This document shows, one piece after another, positions 26,611 to 34,922 of a DNA stretch of 64,000 nucleotides. The DNA lies in NCBI GenBank assembly GCA_963540965.1, contig CAUTSA010000001.1:62001-126000 (forward strand), written 5' to 3'. The notes under the pieces are model-generated. The model had not been told where the DNA came from. It searched no databases and saw nothing but the letters and a program-made list of their open reading frames with translations. The stretch is from Nanosyncoccus sp963540965 (GTDB lineage Bacteria; Patescibacteriota; Saccharimonadia; Saccharimonadales; Saccharimonadaceae). A program made the position numbers and the translations under genes. Numbering within the stretch: the stretch's first letter is position 1; the number at the start of each line of letters is the position of its first letter.

Positions 26611-27930
26611 TTAGTCCTCAGAATTGATAAAATCAAAATCATAGTCTTCATATTGACCATGAAAACGCTCTGGGTAATCATCGGGATCAATCGGAACTTT
26701 ATCGATAGGTAGACGAATCTGATCGGTCGAACCTTCTTCATATTCTTTGATAGCCAGTCGAATACTGGGGTCTGAGGTATGAAACCTAGACATTGAATCT
26801 GGCAGATCAAATTCCTTAAAGTTGATTGATCTGAGGTACTCCTTGATTTCTTGATCAGATTTTTCATTCGAGGACGAATCTTGATTTGGCTTATAGGCAG
26901 ATGGGTAATAATAGAAATTATATAGGTCTTGGCGAAGATCCCTGGCGGCGGCGAGCGGACGGCCTAGAAAATCCTCTGAGATAACATCCCAGTCAACTAA
27001 GTTGGTTGTGAAACTTTGGGCAACCTCTGCACCACGACTAATGCACTTATTAAGCATTAGAGCTATATCAAAAGTGCGGATACGGTCAACATAATTAATA
27101 TCTTCTAGGGTCGGAATGGAGTCGGTGAATTCAGCGATGACACTTTGCATCATCAGGGCCTTGAGAAAGAGACGACTACTTAATTCATCTTGATAGTTTG
27201 GTAATTCTTTGTAAGTAGGTCGGATGATGTTTTCCAGAAAGTCATTCTTGGCAGACTCGGTAAAATAGAGTTGATTATTTAAAATTAGACTTTCATTAAC
27301 GGTAAAGTCGCGAGTGCGGAAGTAATGTTCAAAAGACTCTGGTTGGATACCATGACCAAAAGCATAATCTTCTGGCATAAACTTTTGAGAGAGGCGATCT
27401 AACTCTTCAGGAGAAACTGGTTGATCGCCTTCACGATCATTGATATGAACAAGGTCGATGTCGCGGATCGGTTCTATGTCACCGGTGAGAAATTGCCTAG
27501 TAACACTCCTGGCAACGCCGCCCATAACAGCGACACCTTGGGGGAGCTCGTGAAGAAACGGAAATCGTTCGTAAATTTCAGGAGTGAGAGGATATTGATT
27601 GATTTTTTTGTAGCTGTCACGAAATTCGATACGCTCATCTTCGTCGTCATATTCATTTTCGTAGTTCTCTTCTTCCTCAAAGTCATCATTGTCATCATAT
27701 TCATTTTCAGGACTATCATCCTGTTCTGGGGTGGCTAAATTAGGACTCTCCATTTTTATACCAATTTGTTCTTGAAGACTTGAGGAGAGAACTAAAAGAA
27801 GATCAAGTTCGGGATCAGAAAATTGTTGTTGTAGCTCAGGCTGATAGAGGGTCGAGAGCGATGCTTCCCCATTGACGACCTGGGAGTCTTGATTCTCTAC
27901 GGAATAGAATTGATTGAGTTGTTCAGACAT
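26611..27930 (-). CDS. Divergent nucleotidyltransferase-like protein
   Basis: A 439-residue protein I do not recognise as a named family. A disordered acidic stretch (about 70-105, D/E-rich) precedes a block GGVARSVTRQFL followed by RDIDLVHI. This resembles the GG...(R)...DxD signature of the polymerase-beta nucleotidyltransferase superfamily, as in CCA-adding enzymes and poly(A) polymerases. Downstream helices (LSSRLFLKALMMQSV) would fit a head-neck arrangement. I start at the ATG at 27930, not 28020, because TATAAT and an AAAGG site lie directly upstream and the longer frame crosses them. The gene is monocistronic and divergent from ruvA. Confidence 0.5.
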   Translation of the reverse strand: MSEQLNQFYSVENQDSQVVNGEASLSTLYQPELQQQFSDPELDLLLVLSSSLQEQIGIKMESPNLATPEQDDSPENEYDDNDDFEEEENYENEYDDEDERIEFRDSYKKINQYPLTPEIYERFPFLHELPQGVAVMGGVARSVTRQFLTGDIEPIRDIDLVHINDREGDQPVSPEELDRLSQKFMPEDYAFGHGIQPESFEHYFRTRDFTVNESLILNNQLYFTESAKNDFLENIIRPTYKELPNYQDELSSRLFLKALMMQSVIAEFTDSIPTLEDINYVDRIRTFDIALMLNKCISRGAEVAQSFTTNLVDWDVISEDFLGRPLAAARDLRQDLYNFYYYPSAYKPNQDSSSNEKSDQEIKEYLRSINFKEFDLPDSMSRFHTSDPSIRLAIKEYEEGSTDQIRLPIDKVPIDPDDYPERFHGQYEDYDFDFINSED

Positions 27931-27994
27931 TTTAAAACCTTTACGCTTATTATACCAAAGAAAGTCATGGCTGAGAGAGAAAATCCGTCTGTGA

Positions 27995-28000
27995 TAAAAT
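27995..28000 (+). promoter_or_regulatory. -10 box of ruvA, leaderless geometry
   Basis: TAAAAT ending 6 nt before the ATG at 28007. Confidence 0.5.
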
Positions 28001-28006
28001 AGTGAT

Positions 28007-28585
28007 ATGATTGCACACATCGAAGGAGAAGTTTCCGAAAAATTCTTAAATTCAATTATTGTTGATGTTCATGGAGTGGGATATGAGCTTGGGTTATCAC
28101 AGATTGATGCTGAAGCGACTAACGTGGGCGAGAAGAAGAAATTTTATACATACCATGCGATAAGGGAGAATTCTGAGGATCTGTATGGATTTTCGAGCTT
28201 AATGGCGAAGAAAATATTTGAAATGCTGATCTCAGTAAACGGAGTGGGTCCGAAGGCGGCGATGGCGATTCTTTCTTTGGCGACACCAGAAGAAGTACGC
28301 AACGCAATCGCCAATGCAGATGCAGCGTTTGTGAGCAAGGCAGCAGGCGTGGGTAAGAAATCTGCAGAACGTGTAATTGTGGATCTGAAAGATAAAGTAG
28401 GTCTTCCAACTAGATACGGTGCGACTGAGATTGTATCTGTACAAAATCAACCAGAAAATGATGAGGCGCTGGACGCCTTGATGGCGCTCGGCTTCCCGTT
28501 GAAGGAGGCGACAGATGCACTGTCGAAGGTTGATGCGAGCCTGCCGATTGAAGAGCGTATTAGGCTAGCACTCAAGCAACGCTAA
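28007..28585 (+). CDS. ruvA: Holliday junction branch migration protein RuvA
   Basis: This 192-residue DNA-binding subunit tetramerises on Holliday junctions and loads the RuvB motor. The N-terminal OB domain (MIAHIEGEV, VHGVGYELGLS), the two helix-hairpin-helix motifs (ISVNGVGPKAAMAIL, VGKKSAERVIVDLKDK) and the C-terminal RuvB-contacting domain (EALDALMALGFPLKEATDAL) are all present. ruvB and ruvC lie nearby but in separate units on the other strand, unlike the ruvCAB operon of many bacteria. Confidence 0.97.
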   Translation: MIAHIEGEVSEKFLNSIIVDVHGVGYELGLSQIDAEATNVGEKKKFYTYHAIRENSEDLYGFSSLMAKKIFEMLISVNGVGPKAAMAILSLATPEEVRNAIANADAAFVSKAAGVGKKSAERVIVDLKDKVGLPTRYGATEIVSVQNQPENDEALDALMALGFPLKEATDALSKVDASLPIEERIRLALKQR

Positions 28586-28592
28586 GTATATG

Positions 28593-28622
28593 TAAAAAAT
28601 ACCTGGTACTGCCAGGTATTTT
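28593..28622. terminator. Terminator between ruvA and the PH-domain gene
   Basis: Hairpin with a 10-bp stem of AAATACCTGG type, flanked by A and T runs; serves two convergent genes. Confidence 0.8.
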
Positions 28623-28637
28623 CTTGTTTAAAGGGGA

Positions 28638-29396
28638 CTAATTGGCTGGAGGATTAAAAGTTGTGCTGCTAGTATCAACACCTTCGGCTGATGGGGTGGC
28701 GGGAGCGATTACTTCGATGACTGGAGGGACTGAGTCGTTAGTGCTTGCAAAAGTGACTGGTTGGGTGGCAACAACGGTGGTAGGAGCACTAGAATTAATT
28801 ACGGTGGATGCGGTATTGGCTGCACCATTCACAGTACAGGCTTCTGCAGGAGCCTCACCTTTTTCAACATGGACAAGATGAGTAATAATCTCAAGCTCAT
28901 CAGTTGGCGTATCAACATGTTCAAAGGTATATGTAGTTTCAGAACCGATGGTGGACATACGTAGGGTACCAACACTAAACATATGTTCAAAGATACCGGA
29001 TTGCTTGAAGCTGACGTCCTCAACCGCAACAAGATCGATTACATTAGTAGAACTTGAGAAGAGGGAGGTTACGATATTTTGAATAAGGCGTTTATTGGTA
29101 ACATAAAGACAGTTGCCAGAATAGACATGGGTAGAAATGAGAGTGGCGATCCAGATAGTACCAAGTACAACAAGAATAATCATAAGAAAGAAAGAGCGAG
29201 AGGTGGGATCAAGGTTAAAAATAAATGAACTGCCGCCATTAATGAGGATACTTGCGGCGATCAGAACGATCGAGCAGATAAAAGCACCTGCCCAAAAACC
29301 GAGAGGAATGAGCTTGGTTCGTTTAATTACCAACACAAGATGCTCACCTTTTTCAAAGGTGATGCCTGGTAGCTGTTTTTTGGAGTTTTTTGCCAT
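28638..29396 (-). CDS. Membrane protein with bacterial PH domain (YdbS/DUF304-like)
   Basis: A 252-residue protein with two adjacent membrane helices (about 30-53 and 67-90), followed by a bPH2-type domain: YVTNKRLIQNI, IDLVAVEDVSFKQSGIFEHMFSVGTLRMST. This matches the short YdbS-like layout. The last 70 residues are a Thr/Val/Pro-rich low-complexity tail. Function in these families is unclear; a membrane-associated scaffolding role is inferred. The TATAAT lies about 27 nt before the ATG and no convincing SD is seen. Confidence 0.8.
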   Translation of the reverse strand: MAKNSKKQLPGITFEKGEHLVLVIKRTKLIPLGFWAGAFICSIVLIAASILINGGSSFIFNLDPTSRSFFLMIILVVLGTIWIATLISTHVYSGNCLYVTNKRLIQNIVTSLFSSSTNVIDLVAVEDVSFKQSGIFEHMFSVGTLRMSTIGSETTYTFEHVDTPTDELEIITHLVHVEKGEAPAEACTVNGAANTASTVINSSAPTTVVATQPVTFASTNDSVPPVIEVIAPATPSAEGVDTSSTTFNPPAN

Positions 29397-29493
29397 AATC
29401 TGGTCCCAATTAATTGGTATTTATTATAGCATTTTCAGGGAGTTTTTGCAAATTTATTTAAGTGGTTCGGAATACGTAAGGACTTGATAAAGA

Positions 29494-30510
29494 TTAGCTG
29501 GTTTTAATTTTCTCGAGGTGGCGTTTGGCTTTTTCAGTAACACGGCGACCACGAGGAGTTTTTTCAATAAAGCCGAGCTGAATCAAGTATGGTTCATAAT
29601 AGTCCTCGATGGTTGTAGTTTCATCACCGGTGAGAGCAGCAATAGTGGTGAGACCAACAGGGCGATCCTCATAATTTTCAAGCATTAATTCCAACATATT
29701 ACGGTCGGCAGGATCAAGGCCCAGTTCATCAATCTCAAGAAGAGCTAGGGCACGAGTGGCGGCTTCAGGATCAATAATGCCGTCTCCATTCACGTCGGCA
29801 AAATCACGTACACGCTTAGTAAGACGATTGGCAATACGAGGAGTGAGGCGAGAGCGAGTGGCGAGAAGGACCGTGGCCTCAGGTTTAATTTCGGTATTTA
29901 AGATGGCAGCAGTACGAGAAACAATCTGCTCAATTTCTGGAACCTTATAATATTCTAGACGATGCGTAATGCCGAAACGATCACGAAGCGGACCAGCAAG
30001 AGAACCAGTACGGGTGGTGGCGCCGATAACGGTAAAATGAGGAAGATCGAGACGAACGGAACGAGCGGCCGGACCTTTACCAATAACAATATCGAGTTTG
30101 TAGTCTTCCATGGCTGAATAAAGAATCTCCTCAACTGCACGACGCAGACGGTGAATCTCGTCAATAAAAAGAACGTCGCCATCTTGAAGGTTGGTAAGGA
30201 TAGAGGCGAGATCACCAGCACGCTCAATAGCAGGACCAGAGGTGACACGAAGATTGGCGCCAAGTTCATGCGCGATAACGTTAGCCATGGTGGTTTTACC
30301 AAGACCTGGAGGGCCATATAGCAAAACATGATCGAGCGAAGTTCCGTCGGCACGTTTCTTGACGGCGTCGATGGCAATTTTAAGGTTGCGCTTGAGGCGT
30401 TCTTGTCCTACATACTCCTGAAAACTAGTCGGACGTAGACTGACTTCAATCACCTGCTCTTCAGTATCATCTTGATGCGAGACATTATCAATTACGCGTT
30501 CAATTGCCAT
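29494..30510 (-). CDS. ruvB: Holliday junction branch migration helicase RuvB
   Basis: This 338-residue AAA+ motor drives branch migration with RuvA. Walker A GPPGLGKTT, Walker B FIDEIHRL, sensor 1 GATTRTG and the RuvB signature RDRFGITHRLEYY are all clear. The C-terminal winged helix (EPYLIQLGFIEKTPRGR) is complete. SD AAAGGA precedes the ATG by about 7 nt. It is a single-gene unit, with rubrerythrin divergent from it. Confidence 0.98.
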   Translation of the reverse strand: MAIERVIDNVSHQDDTEEQVIEVSLRPTSFQEYVGQERLKRNLKIAIDAVKKRADGTSLDHVLLYGPPGLGKTTMANVIAHELGANLRVTSGPAIERAGDLASILTNLQDGDVLFIDEIHRLRRAVEEILYSAMEDYKLDIVIGKGPAARSVRLDLPHFTVIGATTRTGSLAGPLRDRFGITHRLEYYKVPEIEQIVSRTAAILNTEIKPEATVLLATRSRLTPRIANRLTKRVRDFADVNGDGIIDPEAATRALALLEIDELGLDPADRNMLELMLENYEDRPVGLTTIAALTGDETTTIEDYYEPYLIQLGFIEKTPRGRRVTEKAKRHLEKIKTS

Positions 30511-30611
30511 GGTCGTCCTTTCTTCCGGGTTACTCTTTTATCTGCTGGCGCTAGAGGGTTCTGTATTATATAATATATTGTAACATCTATGTTTAACTAA
30601 AGGAGGATTAT

Positions 30612-31169
30612 ATGTCTGATATTGATACTGAGGCTTTTAAGAACAGTAAGACTTATTTGAATTTACAAACCGCTTTTGCCGGCGAGGCACAGGCTAGAGT
30701 AAAATACCAGTTTTACGCTTCTCAGGCCAAAAAAGATGGCTATGAACAGATCTCTGCGATTTTTAATGAAACCTCAGACAACGAAAAAGAACATGCAAAG
30801 CTGTGGTTTAAATACCTTCACGGCGGAAAAGTAGGCGACACGAGAAGTAATCTTGAGGCGGCAGCAGCTGGTGAAGATTACGAATGGACAGAGATGTATG
30901 CCGAGTTTGCAAAAATAGCACGCGAAGAAGGCTTCATCGAGATTGCAACCAAGTTTGAAGGCGTGGCGGCGATTGAAAAAACCCATGAAGAACGTTATTT
31001 GAAGCTAGTGAAGAATATTGATGATGACGTCGTATTTAAGTCAGACAAAGTAACTGTCTGGAAGTGCCGCAATTGTGGTTATACTTTTGTAGGTGAAGAA
31101 GCACCTGAAGTTTGCCCAGTCTGCGCTCACCCTCAGGCCTTCTTTGAGATTCGTGCAATTAATTACTAA
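30612..31169 (+). CDS. Rubrerythrin
   Basis: A 185-residue non-haem iron peroxidase that removes hydrogen peroxide in anaerobes. The ferritin-like four-helix domain supplies the di-iron ligands (GEAQARVKYQF, NEKEHAKLW, EGFIEIATKFEGVAAIEKTHEERY). The C-terminal rubredoxin-like Fe(Cys)4 centre is CRNCGYTF and CPVCAHP. A perfect AAAGGAGG SD sits before the ATG, among the strongest in the window, suggesting high expression. It fits a fermentative, oxygen-sensitive organism. Confidence 0.95.
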   Translation: MSDIDTEAFKNSKTYLNLQTAFAGEAQARVKYQFYASQAKKDGYEQISAIFNETSDNEKEHAKLWFKYLHGGKVGDTRSNLEAAAAGEDYEWTEMYAEFAKIAREEGFIEIATKFEGVAAIEKTHEERYLKLVKNIDDDVVFKSDKVTVWKCRNCGYTFVGEEAPEVCPVCAHPQAFFEIRAINY

Positions 31170-31180
31170 GAGTGTATTCA

Positions 31181-31210
31181 AAAATAAGCCTCACGTGGGG
31201 CTTATTTTTT
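31181..31210 (+). terminator. Terminator of the rubrerythrin gene
   Basis: Hairpin with AAAATAAGCC stem and T run. Confidence 0.8.
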
Positions 31211-31266
31211 ATGCAGATGCAACATAAAAGGCGAAACAGCTGATGATGTTGCAAGAGAGGATTTTA

Positions 31267-31761
31267 TTATTCCCCAAGATGCATTAGTGAGTGAGTGATG
31301 GCGGCGGCAAGAGCATCGGCGGCATCGTCTGGTTTTGGTACTTCGGAAAGATTTAAGTGAAGTTTAACCATTTCCTGCATTTGTTTCTTATCGGCACTAC
31401 CGTAACCAGTCATGGTCTTTTTGATTTCGTTTGGCGTGTATTCAAAGGTGGGAAGATTGTGTTGCTTACAGACAAGTAGAGCGACACCCCTAGCTTCTGC
31501 AACGGATATACCTGTGGTGATATTTTTAGTAAAGAAGAGTTTTTCAATACTAACGCAGTCAGGCTGATCTAGTTTAATAATTTCATGAAGTGACTCATAG
31601 ATATCAAGGAGACGCTCCTCAAGAGGAGTGTGGGCGGGAGTAGTAATTACGCCATTATCGATCATCTTGGCGCGACCAGTAGTGCGGCCATTTTGCTGTT
31701 TAATTTCAATAACACCAAAGCCGCAGATGCCAGTGCCGGGGTCAATACCTAGAATGCGCAT
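31267..31761 (-). CDS. ruvC: Holliday junction resolvase RuvC
   Basis: A 164-residue endonuclease that cleaves junctions delivered by RuvAB. The acidic catalytic residues are visible: Asp in GIDPGTGICGFGV, Glu in SIEKLFF, and the pair in KPDDAADALAAAITH. Length is normal. It lies 83 bp downstream of radA on the same strand, so the two recombination genes may share a transcript, although the spacing leaves room for a separate promoter. Confidence 0.97.
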   Translation of the reverse strand: MRILGIDPGTGICGFGVIEIKQQNGRTTGRAKMIDNGVITTPAHTPLEERLLDIYESLHEIIKLDQPDCVSIEKLFFTKNITTGISVAEARGVALLVCKQHNLPTFEYTPNEIKKTMTGYGSADKKQMQEMVKLHLNLSEVPKPDDAADALAAAITHSLMHLGE

Positions 31762-31844
31762 GGATTAATTCCCTGACTTTTGAGAAGCTGAAGTGAGATT
31801 TGTTTGGCGAAAATTTTAGAATTATTATTCATCTCGTGATATAT

Positions 31845-33200
31845 TTATTCATTAACATATTGGATCAGAGTAGTACGTAAATCCTTAACAGGAATAACAA
31901 AGGGGTCGCGGATGGTAGCGGGGGCGATGGCGTGTTTGAACCCGAGCTTCTTCGCTTCATTGATTCGCTGATCGGGGCGGAAGGCGGAGCGGATTTCGCC
32001 GCCAAGTCCAACCTCACCAAAGACCACATACTCTTCGGAAAGCTTACGGCTGGCTGCGGCAGAGGCGATGGCAAGACAGACTGCAAGATCAGCGGCGGAA
32101 TCTTTGATTTTAATACCACCAACCACATTTAGAAAAATGTCTTTATCACTGAGATTTAGCTTGGTGCGTTGTTCTATGACGGCAATAAGGAGATTGAGAC
32201 GGTTAAGATCAAAACCAGAGGCAGCTCGCTTAGGATAACCAAAATTAGTGGTCGTACAAAGCGCCTGAATCTCAACCAAAAGTGGACGAGTACCTTCGAG
32301 AGTGGCGAGAATGATCGAACCGTCAGTATTTTGACGCTCAGCGAGCAGAGCGGCGGAAGGATTCTGCACTTCGCTTAAGCCTTTTTCATTCATTTCAAAA
32401 ATCGCGGCTTCGGAGGTGGGGCCAAAACGATTCTTCACGGCACGAATGGTTTTAAAACCACCATAACGATCACCCTCGAAATTAACGACCACATCAACAA
32501 GATGCTCCAAAACTTTAGGACCAGCAAGAGTGCCCTCCTTAGTGACATGACCGACAATGATCACAGCGGTATCTGTGGACTTGGCGGCCTGGATGATGAG
32601 GTTGCCGGCATTAGTAATTTGAGAGACGGTGCCAGGCGCGGAGGAGATTTCGTTGATGGCGAGAGTCTGAATTGAGTCGACAATCACTAGATCAAAGTCA
32701 CCTTCACGGATAGTCTTGGCAATATCATTACCAGAGGTAGAGCTGGCAAAAACCAACTTATCAGAATCTGCACCGAGACGAGCGGCCCGCATTTTGACTT
32801 GACTGGCCGACTCTTCACCGGAGACATAGAGCACCTGATGTTTTTTGGCAACTTCAGCACAAATTTGCATTAAAATAGTGGACTTACCGATTCCCGGCTG
32901 CCCGGCAAGAAGCGTGACGGAACCGCGTAGAATACCGCCACCAAGTACTTCATTGAGGCCGGGAAATTCAGTTTTAAGACGTTCCTTGTCGCTAGTAACC
33001 GTGATCTCATTAATCTTGGTGAATTTAAGAAGTTGGCCACTGGTCTTGGCCTGAGAGATGGCATTTTTTCCACTAGCTTCACTAACCACAAGGTCTTCAA
33101 TGATGGAATTCCAGGCATCACAGTTATTACAATGACCCGCCCACTTTGAGTATTTGGCTCCACAATTCTGACAGACAAACTGGCTAGTGTTTTTTCCCAT
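31845..33200 (-). CDS. radA: DNA repair protein RadA
   Basis: A 451-residue RecA-like ATPase that stimulates branch migration in recombinational repair. It has the N-terminal C4 zinc finger (CQNCGAKY, CNNCDAW), Walker A GQPGIGKST, the RadA signature KNRFGPTSE and a C-terminal Lon-like domain (FLNVVGGIKIKDSAADLAV). It is divergent from the Nudix gene with only 38 bp between start codons, in which each gene has its own -10 box. Confidence 0.97.
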   Translation of the reverse strand: MGKNTSQFVCQNCGAKYSKWAGHCNNCDAWNSIIEDLVVSEASGKNAISQAKTSGQLLKFTKINEITVTSDKERLKTEFPGLNEVLGGGILRGSVTLLAGQPGIGKSTILMQICAEVAKKHQVLYVSGEESASQVKMRAARLGADSDKLVFASSTSGNDIAKTIREGDFDLVIVDSIQTLAINEISSAPGTVSQITNAGNLIIQAAKSTDTAVIIVGHVTKEGTLAGPKVLEHLVDVVVNFEGDRYGGFKTIRAVKNRFGPTSEAAIFEMNEKGLSEVQNPSAALLAERQNTDGSIILATLEGTRPLLVEIQALCTTTNFGYPKRAASGFDLNRLNLLIAVIEQRTKLNLSDKDIFLNVVGGIKIKDSAADLAVCLAIASAAASRKLSEEYVVFGEVGLGGEIRSAFRPDQRINEAKKLGFKHAIAPATIRDPFVIPVKDLRTTLIQYVNE

Positions 33201-33206
33201 ACTAAA

Positions 33207-33212
33207 ATTATA
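33207..33212 (-). promoter_or_regulatory. -10 box of radA, leaderless geometry
   Basis: TATAAT on the minus strand, 6 nt before the radA ATG. Its -35 position would overlap the -10 of the divergent Nudix gene. Confidence 0.6.
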
Positions 33213-33226
33213 ACAGGCTTTAGTGG

Positions 33227-33232
33227 TAAAAT
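33227..33232 (+). promoter_or_regulatory. -10 box of the Nudix gene, leaderless geometry
   Basis: TAAAAT ending 6 nt before the ATG at 33239. Confidence 0.5.
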
Positions 33233-33238
33233 AAATTT

Positions 33239-33826
33239 ATGATAAGGGAGTTAATTGACGAGTATTTGGAGCTTTATCCGGAAGAAGCAGAAGATCTGCT
33301 GGCAGCAAGGAAGCTGGCCGAAGGGGCGGAGATGGATGAAGAAAGGATATTTGATAGAAAAAACTCGGATGGCCATTTTACGGCTTCGGCTTTTATTCTC
33401 TGTCCTGGTCTTAGCAAGATTTTACTCTTAAAACATAAGTCCTTAGACATTTTGTTACAACCGGGCGGACATATTGAAAAAGAGGATGCTACGCCATTTG
33501 CAGCAGCACTACGAGAGCTTGAAGAAGAGACAGGATGTCTTGATTTAGATAAAATAAACTATCTCGCAGTTCTGCCAGATGACCCACTGGTGCCATTTCA
33601 CATTAATACTCATGAGATTCCAGAAAATCCCAAAAAGGGTGAACTGGCACACTTGCATCATGATTTTGGTTATTTGTTTGACATAAATGAGATACAAAAA
33701 ATAATAATCGATCCAAATGAATCTGATGGTTTTCAGTGGGTTGACCTGGAAGAGTTCTATAAACAACCACAGTTTGCAGCAATCGCCCCGAAGGTGAAAA
33801 AGTTCTTAGCAGAAAATCGTGTATAA
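33239..33826 (+). CDS. Nudix hydrolase
   Basis: A 195-residue hydrolase of nucleoside-diphosphate-linked compounds. The Nudix box is complete: GGHIEKEDATPFAAALREL then EEETG, with the REUxEExG core. The N-terminal 50 residues are acidic and helical. Substrate cannot be read from the sequence. Its stop codon nearly touches the -10 of the downstream pilin gene, which starts 8 bp later. Confidence 0.9.
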   Translation: MIRELIDEYLELYPEEAEDLLAARKLAEGAEMDEERIFDRKNSDGHFTASAFILCPGLSKILLLKHKSLDILLQPGGHIEKEDATPFAAALRELEEETGCLDLDKINYLAVLPDDPLVPFHINTHEIPENPKKGELAHLHHDFGYLFDINEIQKIIIDPNESDGFQWVDLEEFYKQPQFAAIAPKVKKFLAENRV

Positions 33827-33827
33827 T
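33822..33827 (+). promoter_or_regulatory. -10 box of the pilin gene, decides its start
   Basis: TATAAT overlapping the Nudix stop codon, 6 nt before the ATG at 33834. An in-frame ATG at 33819 would lie upstream of the transcript. Confidence 0.55.
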
Positions 33828-33833
33828 ATGGGT

Positions 33834-34232
33834 ATGGTTGAACAAAAAACAAAGAGGGGGTTTACGATTATTGAACTAGTGGTGGTAATCTTTTTTGCTT
33901 CCCTATTACTTGTGCTATTCTTCTTACAAAAGCTGAATTTGGATGCGATGCACCGCGATGAACAGCGCAAAGAAGCGATTAATGCCATGTATTATGCACT
34001 TGAGGAGGGCTTCCACGCAAAGAATGGATATTACCCTGAGAAAATTTCTGAGGAGAATTTGACGGTGATGGATCCAAGTCTTTTTACGGATCCAGGTGGA
34101 GTAAACTTGGGACGTGAAGGAAGTACATACTCTTATGAAGCAGCGAACTGCTCTAATGGAAAATGTAAGGAATACACTCTAAAGGCGCAGATGGAAAAAG
34201 AGGATACCTACATCAAGAAAAATAGAAGCTAG
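33834..34232 (+). CDS. Type IV pilin-like protein
   Basis: A 132-residue prepilin. The short basic leader ends at KTKRG and is followed by FTIIELVVVIFF, the classical prepilin-peptidase site (cleavage after Gly, Glu at position 5) and helix. A soluble domain of about 95 residues has two cysteines close to the C-terminus (CSNGKC) that may form a small disulfide loop. In Saccharibacteria type IV pili serve twitching and host attachment; that role is inferred. No other pilus genes lie next to it. Confidence 0.88.
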   Translation: MVEQKTKRGFTIIELVVVIFFASLLLVLFFLQKLNLDAMHRDEQRKEAINAMYYALEEGFHAKNGYYPEKISEENLTVMDPSLFTDPGGVNLGREGSTYSYEAANCSNGKCKEYTLKAQMEKEDTYIKKNRS

Positions 34233-34240
34233 CTTTTGAT

Positions 34241-34273
34241 AAAAAATATCCACCGAGTTGGTGGATATTTTTT
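34241..34273. terminator. Terminator between pilin and HAM1 genes
   Basis: A 12-bp stem with GAGTT loop, A and T tracts on both sides; serves convergent genes. Confidence 0.85.
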
Positions 34274-34298
34274 ATTACTTTTCGATGACTTGGTCGAT
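34273..34298. repeat. 26-bp direct repeat, copy at HAM1 3' end
   Basis: Matches 34897-34922 with one mismatch. It encodes IDQVIEK plus stop in both genes, so the HAM1 gene ends with a copy of the clpP tail. Confidence 0.85.
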
Positions 34299-34880
34299 TG
34301 CTTTTAATAAATTATTAATAAATACTTGATCAAAGTCTTTCTTCTCCTGATCAGTCATTTCATCCCAAGTCTTTTCACGGTTTTCTGATTCGAACGCTGC
34401 TGCTAACGGATAGTTTGTGCCGTTATATGGTAATTTTAATTTTTCTTTATTAAGAATTCCGTGGTTGATATTATAAACTAATTCCATTTCTCCTGTTGGG
34501 GAAACAATAGCAACGCATTGCTTAAAATAACACTTGTAATTATTCAGATTTTTGGTTTTCTCTTGAAGATAGCTCCAAAACTCAGCCCCAGTAGTTTCTT
34601 CAGGTAATTCTCCCCCCCAACGTCTTAAAGCAACTCCAGGCTCTCCGTTTAACTCTTCGATAAAGAAACCTGTGTCGTCACCAATACTAACTAACCCAGT
34701 CTTAGAGGCGTAAGCTCGTGCTTTTGCTATTGCGTTGTCTTCAATTGAATTGATACCCTCTGGGACATTGATTTTAATATTGAGGGATTTTGGCGATTCT
34801 ATATTAAAGTTATCACCTAAATATAACTCAAAATCTTGAAGTTTAGAGGTGTTACCAGTTGCGATAAAAATTGTTTTCAT
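34275..34880 (-). CDS. HAM1/RdgB-type non-canonical purine NTP pyrophosphatase
   Basis: A 201-residue member of the family that removes dITP/XTP from the nucleotide pool. It has the N-terminal IFIATGNTSKLQDF, the SIEDNAIAKARAYA helix and GDDTGFFIEELNGEPGV; these correspond to the usual T-N-N-x-x-K, E-x-N-A-x-x-K and DDSGL blocks. The C-terminus ends KAIDQVIEK, identical at DNA level to the end of clpP and unlike normal family members. It starts 18 nt after the clpP stop with no clear SD and is last in the clp operon. Likely an inserted gene. Confidence 0.85.
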   Translation of the reverse strand: MKTIFIATGNTSKLQDFELYLGDNFNIESPKSLNIKINVPEGINSIEDNAIAKARAYASKTGLVSIGDDTGFFIEELNGEPGVALRRWGGELPEETTGAEFWSYLQEKTKNLNNYKCYFKQCVAIVSPTGEMELVYNINHGILNKEKLKLPYNGTNYPLAAAFESENREKTWDEMTDQEKKDFDQVFINNLLKAIDQVIEK

Positions 34881-34896
34881 AAATTTTAATTAAGTC

Positions 34897-34922
34897 TATT
34901 ACTTTTCGATGACTTGATCGAT
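34897..34922. repeat. 26-bp direct repeat, copy at clpP 3' end
   Basis: Partner of 34273-34298; the two copies bracket the HAM1 gene exactly. Confidence 0.85.
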
